Shown here: piece after piece, positions 33,128-43,694 of the stretch
How positions within the stretch are numbered: position 1 is the first letter of the stretch
How the letters are laid out: every line of letters begins with the position of its first letter
Notes under the pieces: model-generated
Databases searched by the model: none
Seen by the model: the letters and a program-made list of their open reading frames with translations, nothing else
Told to the model about the DNA's origin: nothing
Source: Pelobates cultripes
Taxonomy: Eukaryota > Chordata > Amphibia > Anura > Pelobatidae
Direction of reading: 5' to 3'
Assembly: GCA_933207985.1 (NCBI GenBank)
Contig: OW240916.1
Location: 320,472,336 to 320,536,335, forward strand
Length of the DNA: 64,000 nucleotides
Translations under genes and position numbers: made by a program

Positions 33128-36100
33128 CTGCAAGAGAAACTGGCATTAGCGGTGAGTGGAATATGCAGAATTCAATAATTACTACAGTAACGTATTGTAC
33201 AAAGAAATTAAACCTACCTCCTGCCGCCCACTGTCACCCAGCACCAGAGGCCAGTTTTAGCTTTTGTACCCACAGACTGGTGTCATTATGCCAACTTCAT
33301 TACTATTGGAATGCTGCCAGTCTTAGATACATTTTTTATGACATGTTTATCATGTCACCCGATTTTCACTGTGTTCCTGGCTAAAGACACTATACAGATT
33401 ATCCAACATCCCATGATTTATATAAAGACTTAAACCAGCAGAGTTAGTGGGGGTTAGAATTACAAAAACCCCACATTGTATTAAATCTATTGAAACATGA
33501 AGACATTTTACAGTCAGCATGTCTCCGAATTCTATGCTTTCACCAGTCACCCCTTAATCCAGCACATGGGTTTAAACTTGGCTGGATAGAGGCTGTCCCG
33601 TTGACCACTTTACCTGAATTTGCTGGTTAGTTCATGGACAAGTCATGTAAAACCCAGCATGCACATTATACGGTCTAGAGAGCAGGTGTTTCCCTGCGCA
33701 GCAGGCAGCTATGATGACCAATCATTGGGTACAACTTAAAAGCCACATTCTGGTTACCAGATGAGCAGTTAGTGACGTGGTAGACACTATGACCATACAT
33801 CTAAATTAGTTCTGGATTTCATGGTGCAGTTTCTCCATTCAGTGTTTAACCATTTGATCAGTTTACACCAATTAAGGTTCCAGCCCCGACTGGAGATGTG
33901 GCTAGGGCAGAGATTTCACTTACTTGTAGTGATACCCATTCATATATCGCAGTGGAGCTGATAGCTTTTAGCCCATCACAGCTACACAGGCCAGTTCCTC
34001 CTTACGAAGCCAAGCAATTGGGTAGTGGGCTTCTTGGGACACATTTAGCATTAACAGTTTGACACTGAATGAAAGGACGGCATCAGGGTACTCTACACCA
34101 TAGCCACTTCAAGTGAAGTGGCAGCAATTCCCCTCCTATAGGAGGGATAGTACAAGGCACCCAAACCACTTTAACTCCTTGAAGTATTCTGGTTACAGTA
34201 TACCTGCAACAAACAGTTAGAGGACATGCCATGAAGAACTAGGGTGAGTGACTATATGATTCTGTATTCCCAAAGCTACAGTGTTCCTTGAATCTCCCTT
34301 AGGAAGCTTCCACAAGCAGGATATTACAGTTTATTAGTGCGGACAGCCACTGTACATGTTAAGAGTGGCAGCCATGTTGTATTCAAGTCAAAAGGCAGCA
34401 GTCTTACCATGAATTTTGTTAATCCCCTGTTGACAGTCAGGACATTCTTTGCCAGATGTTGCATGACTGGGACAAGATCGCTTTCTTTATACACCATGTA
34501 ATGCTGGAGAGTAGGAGTCTGAAAATACAGCAGACTTTTAGAAAGATTAGCAATGGCAAGACAAAAACTGGACCTGTGTTAGAGCTGCCAAGACAGTTTT
34601 ATTCATGGCAAAATAACCAAGAGACCTATACAGAATATCTGAAGTATTTTAGCAGATAAACCCCTGTGTTCTTGCAGTTCTACATGGTGGGACCCCAAAA
34701 CCCTCATGCAAGACTCCAGACATACCCATTCTCCAGTATTGAGAACTTTCATTGCCAGGCAGAGCGATGCAGCTGCCACCTTAGAGGGAGGTATGTGCAC
34801 CATGTTGTAGTCCATTGCTGCCAGTTCCATTAAGTATTTTGCCAAGGTGTGTTGTACAGCATCAGCCTGCGAGTGACGACATGTCAGATTATAACAGGAC
34901 AGTCACCTGTGATTCAATATATTCTACTAAAGCTAGTTGTAGTTTACATGAGAGACAGGAATAAAAGATTACTCTTGTTATAGGAGGAACAAGTAATATC
35001 TGACATTTAAACTGGACAGCCATTCCCATGGAAGTGGAGTTACATTTACAAATATGTAGTGGTGCCAACAGGCTACTGCTATTGAACCAATGTCGTGTCA
35101 AAGACATGCAGTTATTAATGGAGATTACTTTTAGCTGGCCCTCTGTCTGATATGGGAGGTGTGGTGGGATCACTGCTAAACCAGGAAGTGTAGTTATAGT
35201 CTTAGGTTTCCCTGGTATTCATGATTTGTGTAGATCTGCTCCTAGTTCAGGAGACCATACACAAATGCAGCCCGTTGGCCCCAGATTCGGGAGACTACCT
35301 TAATACCATGTTTAGAATGCTTCAGTGAGGTGTGAAAAGAAGGGACGCCTTGGCGTGTGCAGACCCAGGGTGGCGGTTCGTTCGAACACCGTCCAGGGGG
35401 AGCATTCGCGGATTGCTTCCCACCTCGTTCGGCTTCTGAATGAAGACCTCCACAGTGCCCTTTAAAGGACCACTCTAGGCACCCAGACCACTTCAGCTTA
35501 ATGAAGTGGTCTGGGTGCCAGGTCCAGCTAGGGTTAACCCATTCTTTCATAAACATAGCAGTTTCAGAGAAACTGCTATGTTTATGAATGGGTTAAGCCT
35601 TCCCCTGTTTCCTCTAGTGGCTGTCTCATTGACAGCCACTAGAGGCGCTTGCATGCTTCTCACTGTGATTTTCACAGTGAGAGCACGCAAGCGTCCATAG
35701 GAAAGCATTGTAAATGCTTTCCTATGTGACGGTCTGAATGCGCGCGCAGCTATTGACGCGCGTGCGCATTCAGCCCAGGAGGAGGATCGGAGGAGAGCTT
35801 TCCGCCCAGCGCTGGAAAAAGGTAAGTTTTTAACCCTTTCCCCCTTCCAGAGCCGGGCAGGAGAGGGTCCCTGAGGGTGGGGGCACCCTCAGGGCACTAT
35901 AGTGCCAGGAAAACGAGTATGTTTCCTGGCACTATAGTGGTCCTTTAAGTGTTCACATCAGTTAGAACGTTGGCAGCTTGAAACATAAGTGTTAAACTGC
36001 AAGGGAAGCTATTAATGAGTGCTACCCTGAGGGGCTGCTGTTTGTATAGACTAACGTCTGCTAAGGGGAGCATTTGCATCCTGAAAGGAGAGGCTTCCTT

Positions 36101-37721
36101 TGCTTGGTTTTTAAGCAGTGACCCCACAAACAGAGGCAGTTCATGCTGGTTACCATTCTGGGGGTCCCAAGATTGGTGGTGTTTCTGTGCCTGGGAGCCC
36201 AGGAATCTTTCCCATGCTGGGACTCCCAGGTACAGGGGACCCTGGGAAGACTATTCCCTGCCATGGGAAGTGGGAGACAGTATTTGGGGACAAAGGGACT
36301 GTAGTCCCATTGCTGCCAGGAAGTCCCTGGGAGGGAACATTGTTTTTGTTTAGTGCCCACCCCTTGCATGGGGAAGAGAACAGAATGTGGCAAAAATATT
36401 GTGTTGTACCCGGGAACTGTGTCAAATACTGGGGAAATGGGTCATGGCACTTGATAACAAGGAGATAACCAGCTGGGTTACCCTTGTCCTGCTACAGGAA
36501 GATAATGTGATCAGTGGCCTGTGATACACATGTCAAGTCCCACTGTATTGAGTAATCAAGGAGGGACTCCACAGGGTGTACTTTTGTTACAGACACAAAT
36601 AATTCTAGTTGAAGCAAACTGAAAAGTGAAAAACTGGGATAGCATGAACAGCTTACCTCTCCAATCTTTGATGCCCTCCTCAGGAAGTGCAGGGGTACAG
36701 GCCGGCCAATATCAAATTTCAGGACAGAGAGGATCTGTATCTCCATGTTTCGGATCTGGGCCGTTGTGTATGTATGATCAGTCACAAATGCAAAGTCACG
36801 AATGGCTGGATAATAGATTTCTTCATATTTGCATGCAACAAACAAGGCAGTAACACCAGCCAGCTGCAGGAGCTTTTTGGGCACAGGATTTGCCTAAGAC
36901 AATTAACAGAATTAAGCCTATAGTGCACTGGTCTCACTCTGGGAAAACCCCATTGTTTTAGGAAATTTACCTGCAGGAACCGATCTAGGACTGCCACAGT
37001 CATGAAGAGGGTCTCCTGGAGCAGCTTGAAACGCTGGTGAACCTGTACGAGCCAGTCAATCAGGATAGACCTCATGTGACCATTAATTACTTGTCCTTCC
37101 AGATAGTGCGGCCTGATGGCCTGCTCAGCCTGGAGGGTCAGGAGTACAGTTAGTGGGAGTGTTATTCTCCATTAGAATATTTTACAGCGATACAAAGCCT
37201 GCCTATATCACATCACATGCTGTAGTGTGTGGCTCTGAAGACACTTAGTCACATTAATTCCTGTAACTTTACATGTACAGGCTCCTATTATCCAAGGTCA
37301 AAATCTTAGAGGATGTTTGGATTAGCAGAAGACATTGACAACCTGATGCCAATGGCAAGGATTTACAACAGGGCCCTGACTCTACAAATGCTCAAGACAG
37401 CACTAACGGCAAATTATACAGCAGACAGACATTGTTCTAGAGATAGTGAATGGTCTGCCAGAATGTTCTAGATCATGGAAAAATAAAATCCATTTAAGTT
37501 TAGTGATTGTGGAGGAACAGACAGCACATCTTACTCATTACCTCCATCCTCATCATGTACGAGTAGATGTCCTTCACATAGTCACTACACAGTAGTGGAT
37601 TATCAGCATCCTCTTCATCCACATCTTTCACTTGTAGAAGGACAGTGGAGAAGGCCTGAGACAGCTCTTCACATGCAGAAGTCTCCATGGGACTGGGAGA
37701 GCTACATAGCACCTTGTTAAG

Positions 37722-37760
<39 letters not shown>

Positions 37761-40754
37761 ACAAGTATAGAATGTTTAACATAACACATTGCCAAGTGGC
37801 ATAGCAAGTATGCAGCTCTGGAGTATGAATCATTCATATGCTGTAGGAAGGGATTTAAGGTGCAGTGATTTCCCCTGCATGCACACTAGCCTCCCAGTTC
37901 TTCCCTGTGAAACAACACGATTGTATGAGAGTGATGGATAGTCTCAGCCAGAGCAGCCAAGTAAAAAAAAAAAAATCACTTAACCCAACCCACAGGGGCC
38001 CAGTCAGTTTAGTGGTGACTAGGAATACATGTTTGTACTCCTCACTATAGTGCAAGTATAAGAAATGGACTTTCTTCCCACACCACAATGTGTACATACA
38101 ACAAAGTAGCGAAGCATGATAGAGTCATCTGTTTTTGGAAGTTCTGCTCAAAAAAAAACAAACACCTTTTCAGGTTCCTTAGGCCCAGTCTCCTTCAGAA
38201 CAGGAAGTCTGTCCGCCTTATTGGCATTTGGTTTCTTTAAAATCTGCGTTTCCTGCTGCGAGAGAAAGGACAGTGAGTGGAGATCTAAAGTCATACATCC
38301 ATCTCTGTGAACGTAACTTACTGGGGCATTTCCCATCTGGTTTCCAATGTCTCCCAGAGCGTTCCGTAGCCTTGGCCGGCACACAGCTGCCCTCTTTCCA
38401 GCCATGGCAGCTACCATGTTTTCCTCTGTTAGGATCACGCTCTGTGGATATAAGATAGGGAGGCATCAGAATGTGGGGTTCAAAGAAAAATAAAGTTCTA
38501 GAAGTGGGACAGTTACCATGGAAACCAGCAAAGACCCCCAGTGGCAATGTGTCAGTACAGCTTTGTGACATTCTGTCAGAGCGCCAAGGAGCAGTAACCA
38601 TGCTACATCAGCACAGTATGACAATAGCAGCTAATTTGACTTTATAACTAGACATTTGTTTGTGAAGTGTTCTATCGTGCTGTAGACACTATACAAGACA
38701 TGGAGCTGAAGTACAATTTACTCAGAACCCCCCCCCCCCCAAAAAAAAAAAAAAAACACACACCAAGTTACTGAACCCCCATTCACTGAGGGTCTGGGAA
38801 TGATATCACTGAACCTACACCACATGTAGGTTTATTGAACACCATACATTTCACCCAACCCCAGGTATTATACCTACAATTATAGGATGCTACCCATAGT
38901 CAGTATGCCAGACATAGCACATATCGGAGAGGGAGGATAGCAGTGGGCAGAGCTGAAGGCGAAGTTTCTAACATTAAAGGGACACTATAGTTACCAGAAC
39001 AACTACAACTTATTTTATTTGTTCTGGTGATTAGAATAATTACCTTCAGGCTTTTTGAAGTAAAAACAGTTTCAGAGAAAATGCAGGGTTTACATTACAG
39101 CCTAGTGATAACGTCACTGGCTACTCCTCAGATGGCTGCTAGAGGTGCTTACTGGGGCAGTGCTGCACAGTGACAGTCAGCATCTCCACCCTCAGCATGG
39201 AGATAGACACTGAACTTTCCTCAGATGCATGGATTCAATTCATCTATGATGAGATGCTGATTGGCAAGGGCTGTGTGTCCTTCACAGCCAAGCCTATGGG
39301 GAAACCTTGTGATTGGCTCAGAACACCATTTCTGATGTCAGAGGCAGAGCCAGCAGCTGCAGACTTGAATACAAGTAAGATTTTACTATATTTGGGGAGT
39401 TAAGAGGGGGGCTAGATGGTAGTTTAACATAATAGGTCAGGGATAAATAATGGTGTTCCTTTAATGAGCCACATGTAAATATATTAGCAGTGTGACTAAA
39501 TTAACCATCCTACATAAAGTTGATGTTAATGCCTTTAGGGCAGCATAGAACACAAGTAACAATGGTTTCAGGGACTTTTTTTAAGTGGTTCCAGACTGAG
39601 GACCTCTGTGCAGCACTCTTTAACACAGTTCATAAACTCAGCCATGGCTTTTTGGCGTGCAGGCAGCACTCCTCCCTCCCCACATTTAAAGGGACATTAT
39701 AGTCACCCAGACACCTTCAGCTCAATGAAGTGGTCTGGGTGCCAGTTCCCTCAGGTTTTAACCCTTCAAATGCAGACATAGCAGTCAGCCACTAGAGGCG
39801 CATCTGCAATGCTGGAGGCACATTTTGCCTCCATCATGCAGAGTGTCAATAGGAAAGCATTGAGAAGTGCTTTCCTATGGACACTTCAAATGCACGTGCA
39901 GCACTTGTGGCTCCGCTGACACCGGACGGGGAGGAGAGGTCACCAGTGCCGAGGAAGCCCAGGCTGGATTAAGGTAAGCTGCTGAAGGGGGATTTAACCC
40001 CTTCAGCACTACAACAGGGGGGACCCTGAGGGTGGAGGCACCCTCAGGGTACTATATAGTGTCAGGAAAACCACTTAGTTTTCCCTGACACTATAGTGAT
40101 CCTTTAAGTAATCGCAGCATTGATTATATAATGTAATTCTGAAAAACTACCAGTAGATGGTAGCATCATACCACTATGTTAAATAAAATCCATTGCCATT
40201 TGAATTAGATAGGTTACCATAAGGAAGGGTTAGGTAACCTTTGAAACTGCAGATATTTTGATTACATCTCCCATAATGCTGGTAAAGCATCATGGAATAT
40301 GCGCAGTTTAATTAGTTGCACTATACATATGCACACATAATGTATCGGGCACTTAAAGAGAAACCCTTCCAGTACAGGAAGTAGTAGAATACACCTATAG
40401 CTCAATGGTTTGGAACAGAACACGGACAATTGCCTCCAGCCTTGAAGTGTGGACAGCATAGGAGTAGAAAGACATGCCAAATTGATATGTCCCCTCCAGT
40501 TACATTTTAGGTTATTTAGTTAGAGATTATATATATATATATATATATCAGAAGAGCAATGCATCTTATTTACATATACACTTATTGTAGTTTAAAGACA
40601 CATTTAGGAGTATTATTGCTGCAGGGCTCAGGAACACCAACAATATGGAGCTCCTAGAAAAGAGGGACTGTCCCGCTAAGCAAGGGCACTTGGAAGGTAT
40701 GATAATAAATATCATTGCATCAAAGTGACTTACCTTACTCCTGGTCAGAAGCAT
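33032..40754 (-). CDS. ccnb1: Cyclin B1-type G2/M cyclin, nine exons, complete
   Basis: Exons on the minus strand: 40754-40734, 38441-38322, 38255-38166, 37712-37542, 37129-36971, 36893-36657, 34866-34726, 34518-34408, 33127-33032. All introns are GT-AG and phase 0, giving 381 residues. It activates Cdk1 and is destroyed at anaphase. Residues 33-41 (RNALGDIGN) form a destruction box. SPSPMETS at 82-89 and [11 protein letters not shown] precede the cyclin boxes, with ILIDWLVQV at about 155-163 (MRAIL/DWLVQV region), then [20 protein letters not shown] and [24 protein letters not shown] and ASKIGE favour B1 over B2. The C-terminal motif [17 protein letters not shown] diverges from canonical B1, so a B1 paralogue (ccnb1.2-like) is possible. 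Length is slightly under the usual 390-430. Confidence 0.92.
34408..34518 (-). CDS. ccnb1: ccnb1 exon 8
   Basis: 111 nt between acceptor ATTTTCAG and donor GTAAGA. It encodes [20 protein letters not shown] and [17 protein letters not shown], the end of cyclin box 2. Confidence 0.92.
34726..34866 (-). CDS. ccnb1: ccnb1 exon 7, cyclin box 2
   Basis: 141 nt between acceptor ACTCGCAG and donor GTATGT. It encodes [20 protein letters not shown] and [17 protein letters not shown], the second cyclin fold. Confidence 0.95.
35462..35948. mobile_element. TTAA miniature element in ccnb1 intron 6
   Basis: It starts TTAAAGGACCACTCTAGGCA, ends with the complementary TTAAAGGACCACTATAGTGC, and lies at TTAA sites. 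It is the same family as 24870, 39686 and 41963, and contains AAGTGGTCTGGGTGCCAGG and the paired CTATGTTTATG hairpin. Confidence 0.88.
36010..36470. other. GC-richer stretch of ccnb1 intron 6 with overlapping open frames
   Basis: Both strands stay open for about 330 bp. No exon-like borders or recognisable domain were seen, and the translated sequences are Gly/Pro-rich. I treat it as an unclassified repeat rather than a gene. Confidence 0.35.
36657..36893 (-). CDS. ccnb1: ccnb1 exon 6, cyclin box 1 to 2
   Basis: 237 nt between acceptor GTCTTAG and donor GTAAGC. It encodes [33 protein letters not shown] and [17 protein letters not shown]. Confidence 0.96.
36971..37129 (-). CDS. ccnb1: ccnb1 exon 5, start of cyclin box 1
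   Basis: 159 nt between acceptor CCTCCAG and donor GTAAAT. It encodes [20 protein letters not shown] and [10 protein letters not shown], the core Cdk-binding helix region. Confidence 0.95.
37542..37712 (-). CDS. ccnb1: ccnb1 exon 4
   Basis: 171 nt. It encodes [29 protein letters not shown] and [13 protein letters not shown], the B1-type region ahead of the cyclin box. Its acceptor (TTAACAAG) follows an unusually long T tract. Confidence 0.92.
37721..37759. repeat. Poly(A/T) tract next to the exon 4 splice acceptor
   Basis: About 39 A on the plus strand, that is T on the transcribed sense strand, ending about 9 nt before the exon 4 acceptor CTTAACAAG. It doubles as the polypyrimidine tract and its length is likely to vary between individuals. 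Confidence 0.9.
38166..38255 (-). CDS. ccnb1: ccnb1 exon 3, N-terminal linker
   Basis: 90 nt between acceptor CTCGCAG and donor GTGTTT. It encodes a Lys/Pro-rich linker ([20 protein letters not shown]). The donor is weak (GTGTTTG) but keeps frame with both neighbours. Confidence 0.8.
38322..38441 (-). CDS. ccnb1: ccnb1 exon 2, destruction box
   Basis: 120 nt between acceptor TATCCACAG and donor GTAAGT. It encodes [20 protein letters not shown] and the rest of the D-box, the signal read by the anaphase-promoting complex. Confidence 0.92.
38974..39464. mobile_element. TTAA miniature element in ccnb1 intron 1
   Basis: TTAAAGGGACACTATAGTTA at the left and TTAAAGGAACACC (reverse complement) at the right, at TTAA sites. 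The interior (GATGAGATGCTGATTGGC, CAGAGCCAGCAGCTGCAG) is shared with the split copy at 24171-28135. Confidence 0.85.
39686..40107. mobile_element. Second TTAA miniature element in ccnb1 intron 1
   Basis: TTAAAGGGACATTATAGTCA at the left and TTAAAGGATCACTATAGTGT (reverse complement) at the right, at TTAA sites. It is of the AAGTGGTCTGGGTGCC subfamily. Confidence 0.87.
40527..40549. repeat. (AT)n microsatellite
   Basis: About ten AT dinucleotides in ccnb1 intron 1. Confidence 0.9.
40734..40754 (-). CDS. ccnb1: ccnb1 exon 1 (start codon)
   Basis: ATG plus six codons (MLLTRSK) up to donor GTAAGT. The small first exon fits B1 genes, whose first exon encodes a short basic peptide. No in-frame ATG lies between here and the nearest upstream stop. 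Confidence 0.75.
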
Positions 40755-40850
40755 ACTTTGCAATTACTGTCTGTATCTAGCTGTGACTATGGTGTGAAGC
40801 CTGTGCTCTGGTTTAAATCCCTGATACAATGCTCTCATTGGCTGCAGCAA
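40755..40850 (-). promoter_or_regulatory. ccnb1: Candidate ccnb1 core promoter with CHR-like and CCAAT motifs
   Basis: On the minus strand a CCAAT box (40837-40841) is followed 19 bp downstream by TTTAAA (40812-40817) in the context GGATTTAAACC. That is a cell-cycle homology region-like site about 60 bp before the ATG. In vertebrate G2/M genes, NF-Y binds CCAAT and DREAM/MuvB complexes bind CHR sites (TTTGAA/TTTAAA). The pairing fits, but the transcription start is not known. Confidence 0.55.
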
Positions 40851-41962
40851 TCCCCCCCACAGATGCTGGACATTTCGTTACCTGCTTAGGAAGTAATCAG
40901 ACGCAGCTGACTGTGCAATGCTGTCAGGAGCTCATTCTGCAGACAATGTTTTCAGATCAGCTGTTTTGGTTTTAGATTTACAGAGTTGCAGTTGTTGTTT
41001 TTTTTACCATTGATTTTTGATAACTGGACTGATTACCATATCGCATAATTTAGATCATATTGTAAAAAGGATTTCTGTAGAACAATGATCTGTTAAATAT
41101 CTGTGTTTTGTAAACTGTAAGTCGCTGCACAAAATATTGGCGTTATATTAACGCTAACACGAATAATGAATCAAAAATGATTCACAACAATTTTCTGTTT
41201 AGTGAATTTACCTTCTGCTTTGTTAGAATGTCAGCTATAAAATGTGTAAAATGAGAAAAATCTGATTTACTATCAATATCCCTTCACAATCAGCATTGCG
41301 GACCAGTTATACTCTCTATAATATTACTCACAAGGACAGATAGTGTTACAACAGAGCGGTATAAACAGTACCTTGACCTGAACACAGACATTGCCATTCA
41401 TGTGTGCCCAGAACCACTGTATTTCTACACATACAACATAGGGGGCTATGTATAAAAAATTTAACAGAAGTTTTACGTCAAAATATTTTAGAATTTTCTG
41501 TTTGTACCAATATTTTATTTTATGTGTGTCACTTTTGTCTTGTTTGCGCCCATCCTGACAGTCCTGTCATACACCCAGGGCTGGCCTTTGAGGTGTGCGA
41601 GCAGTGCAGCCACATGGGGTGCCAGAGAGCTCACAGCACAAATGTAGTCTGAACAGAATTCAGAGCTGCATTCCCTCTTGTTACATGTTACAATACTGCC
41701 GCCCACCCCATGTGTTCCCTATTAAGGGTTACTAAGTATTTAAAGGGTTTAGAAATATACCCCTCTCTCTCATGAGAGATTCTACCTTGTGGCTGAGGAC
41801 AGCAACGTAACTTGTTAATGTAGGACCCACCTACAAGGTTTTGCCTTGACGTAGTAGGTGAGCTTACACTTAAGTAGTCATTGGCGTGATACTAAGAAAA
41901 TCTCCAGTTATTAAAATGTGCGTCGGGATTTGGGTTAGTGCACAATTAATCTTTTTCTTTGT
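40851..41962. other. Region upstream of ccnb1, nothing further recognised
   Basis: Low-copy AT-rich DNA without clear repeats or exons. The remaining proximal promoter, if any, lies at its low-coordinate end. Confidence 0.4.
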
Positions 41963-42404
41963 TTAAAAGACCACTATAGGCACCCAGACCACTTCAACTT
42001 AATGAAGTGGTCTGGGTGCCAGGTCCAGCTAGGATTAACTCTTTTTTTTTTCTATAAACATAGAAGTTTCAGAGAAACTGCTATGTTTATATTAGGGTTA
42101 GTCCAGCCTATAGTGGCTTTCTCATTGACAGCTGCTAGAGGGCTACCGCGCTTCTCACTGTGATTTTCACAGTGAGAAGATGCCATTGTGAATGCTTTCC
42201 TATGGACTGGCTGAATTCGCGCGCGGCTCCTGCCGCGCATGCGCATTCAGCCGAAGAGGAGGAGAGGTGGCGGGGAGGAGGAGCTCCCGCCCGGCGGTGG
42301 AGAAAGAGGTAAGGTTAACCCCTTCCTCTCCATCCAGCCTGGCGGGAGGGGGACCCTGAGGGTGGGGGCATGTATGTTTTCCTGGCACTATAGTGGTCCT
42401 TTAA
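41963..42404. mobile_element. TTAA miniature element upstream of ccnb1
   Basis: TTAAAAGACCACTATAGGCA at the left and TTAAAGGACCACTATAGTGC (reverse complement) at the right, at TTAA sites. It is the closest relative of the element at 35462. Confidence 0.87.
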
Positions 42405-43686
42405 CTGTCTATGTATTGGGCTGATGTGTACTATAGTCATTGCTGCCGACCTGGAGTAATGGGAGTTCAGGGTGTAATTTTCTGTATTTACCTCTTTGCA
42501 TATTGTACGCTGTGCAGTGTGAGCTTTCATGGGCTGACAAGGAGATACTGTGTCCAATTGGAAGCTCCCTCTTCAGTCACATGGTGCAAACAGGCATGCG
42601 CGGCCTACAATCAGGGAGAGAGGACGGAGTGTGTCAATCTGAACGTGTGAGGGAGAGACCAGGAGAGAGTCCATTCCAGGAGCTGATCACATAATGCAGC
42701 TCTCTGCAGAATCCCACACAGCTACAGAGAACACAGACCCTTAGATGGCAGGTATAGTTAGAGGAGGGTGGGAAATGGGGATTTTTTACATTTTTTTTTT
42801 TTTAACCCTAGATTAACCAAGCTGTATAAACTATACCACTGCCCACATTTTTTTGTGTGTGTTTAGTAGGCAGCTCCCCAAGTTGGAGTAAAAATGGCAA
42901 ATTAGGGAGTTACCTACCAAATACCAAACTGAAGAAAATCCTTTAATTTACCATTTTCTTTCTCCACTGACAGAATGGCAGTTTAATGTTATAGGTACCA
43001 GATTTCACAATCTTCCTCTTTGAGGAATAAAAATTACTTTTAAATTGTGAAAATGGCTATTTTCGATAATGAGGCTTTTCCCGTCTAATAATCATTTGTC
43101 TTGATAAATCAATGATCACGCTATTAGGGAAAAATAGTAAAGAATCTCAAAGATGAATGAAAAGTTTGGGAAACAGGAATCTTTTTGGCGCACTACAGAA
43201 AATACAGAAAAATGTTTCTTCCCAAAAGTATGAATCACATTTGCACAAAACGTGAAAGCGAATGATTCAATTTTTATACTTAACTCCTTGTATGTGTCCA
43301 GAAAAACATTGTCTGTCAGCAATAGGTGGTAGCTTTCAGTTTGAGGGATCGGCCCTTAAAGCCACTCTATAATCTACTGGTGTATTTCCATAATTAGTAA
43401 TGACCCCTGATGGTGACTTTGCTCCTTGGTGACCATAGGGTGCAGGGAAAGGTGAGTTTTGTTTGCCTGAATCTATCACTTGCAACCATCGCCATCTGCA
43501 GCCAGTGGGTCCTCTTTGTCTCTTGGTGCTTCATCTGTTCGGAACCAATGTCACTGGCCCGGTAGGTATAGGGTGACAATTCCGCTTTAACACAGACATG
43601 GAGATCAAGGGATCTCTATATATAATTTGGGAGAACAGTGGGACATCCGTTAACCCCTACCAGTAGTAGCTAATCCTCATCAATAA
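42405..43686. other. Intergenic stretch, nothing recognised
   Basis: No repeat with defined ends and no exon were seen. A T-run is at about 42790-42803. Confidence 0.4.
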
Positions 43687-43694
43687 TTCAAGAG

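Noticed and set aside
36015..36468. Overlapping open frames on both strands
   Set aside because: Intronic in ccnb1, without splice borders or domain similarity. Both strands being equally open suggests composition, not coding.
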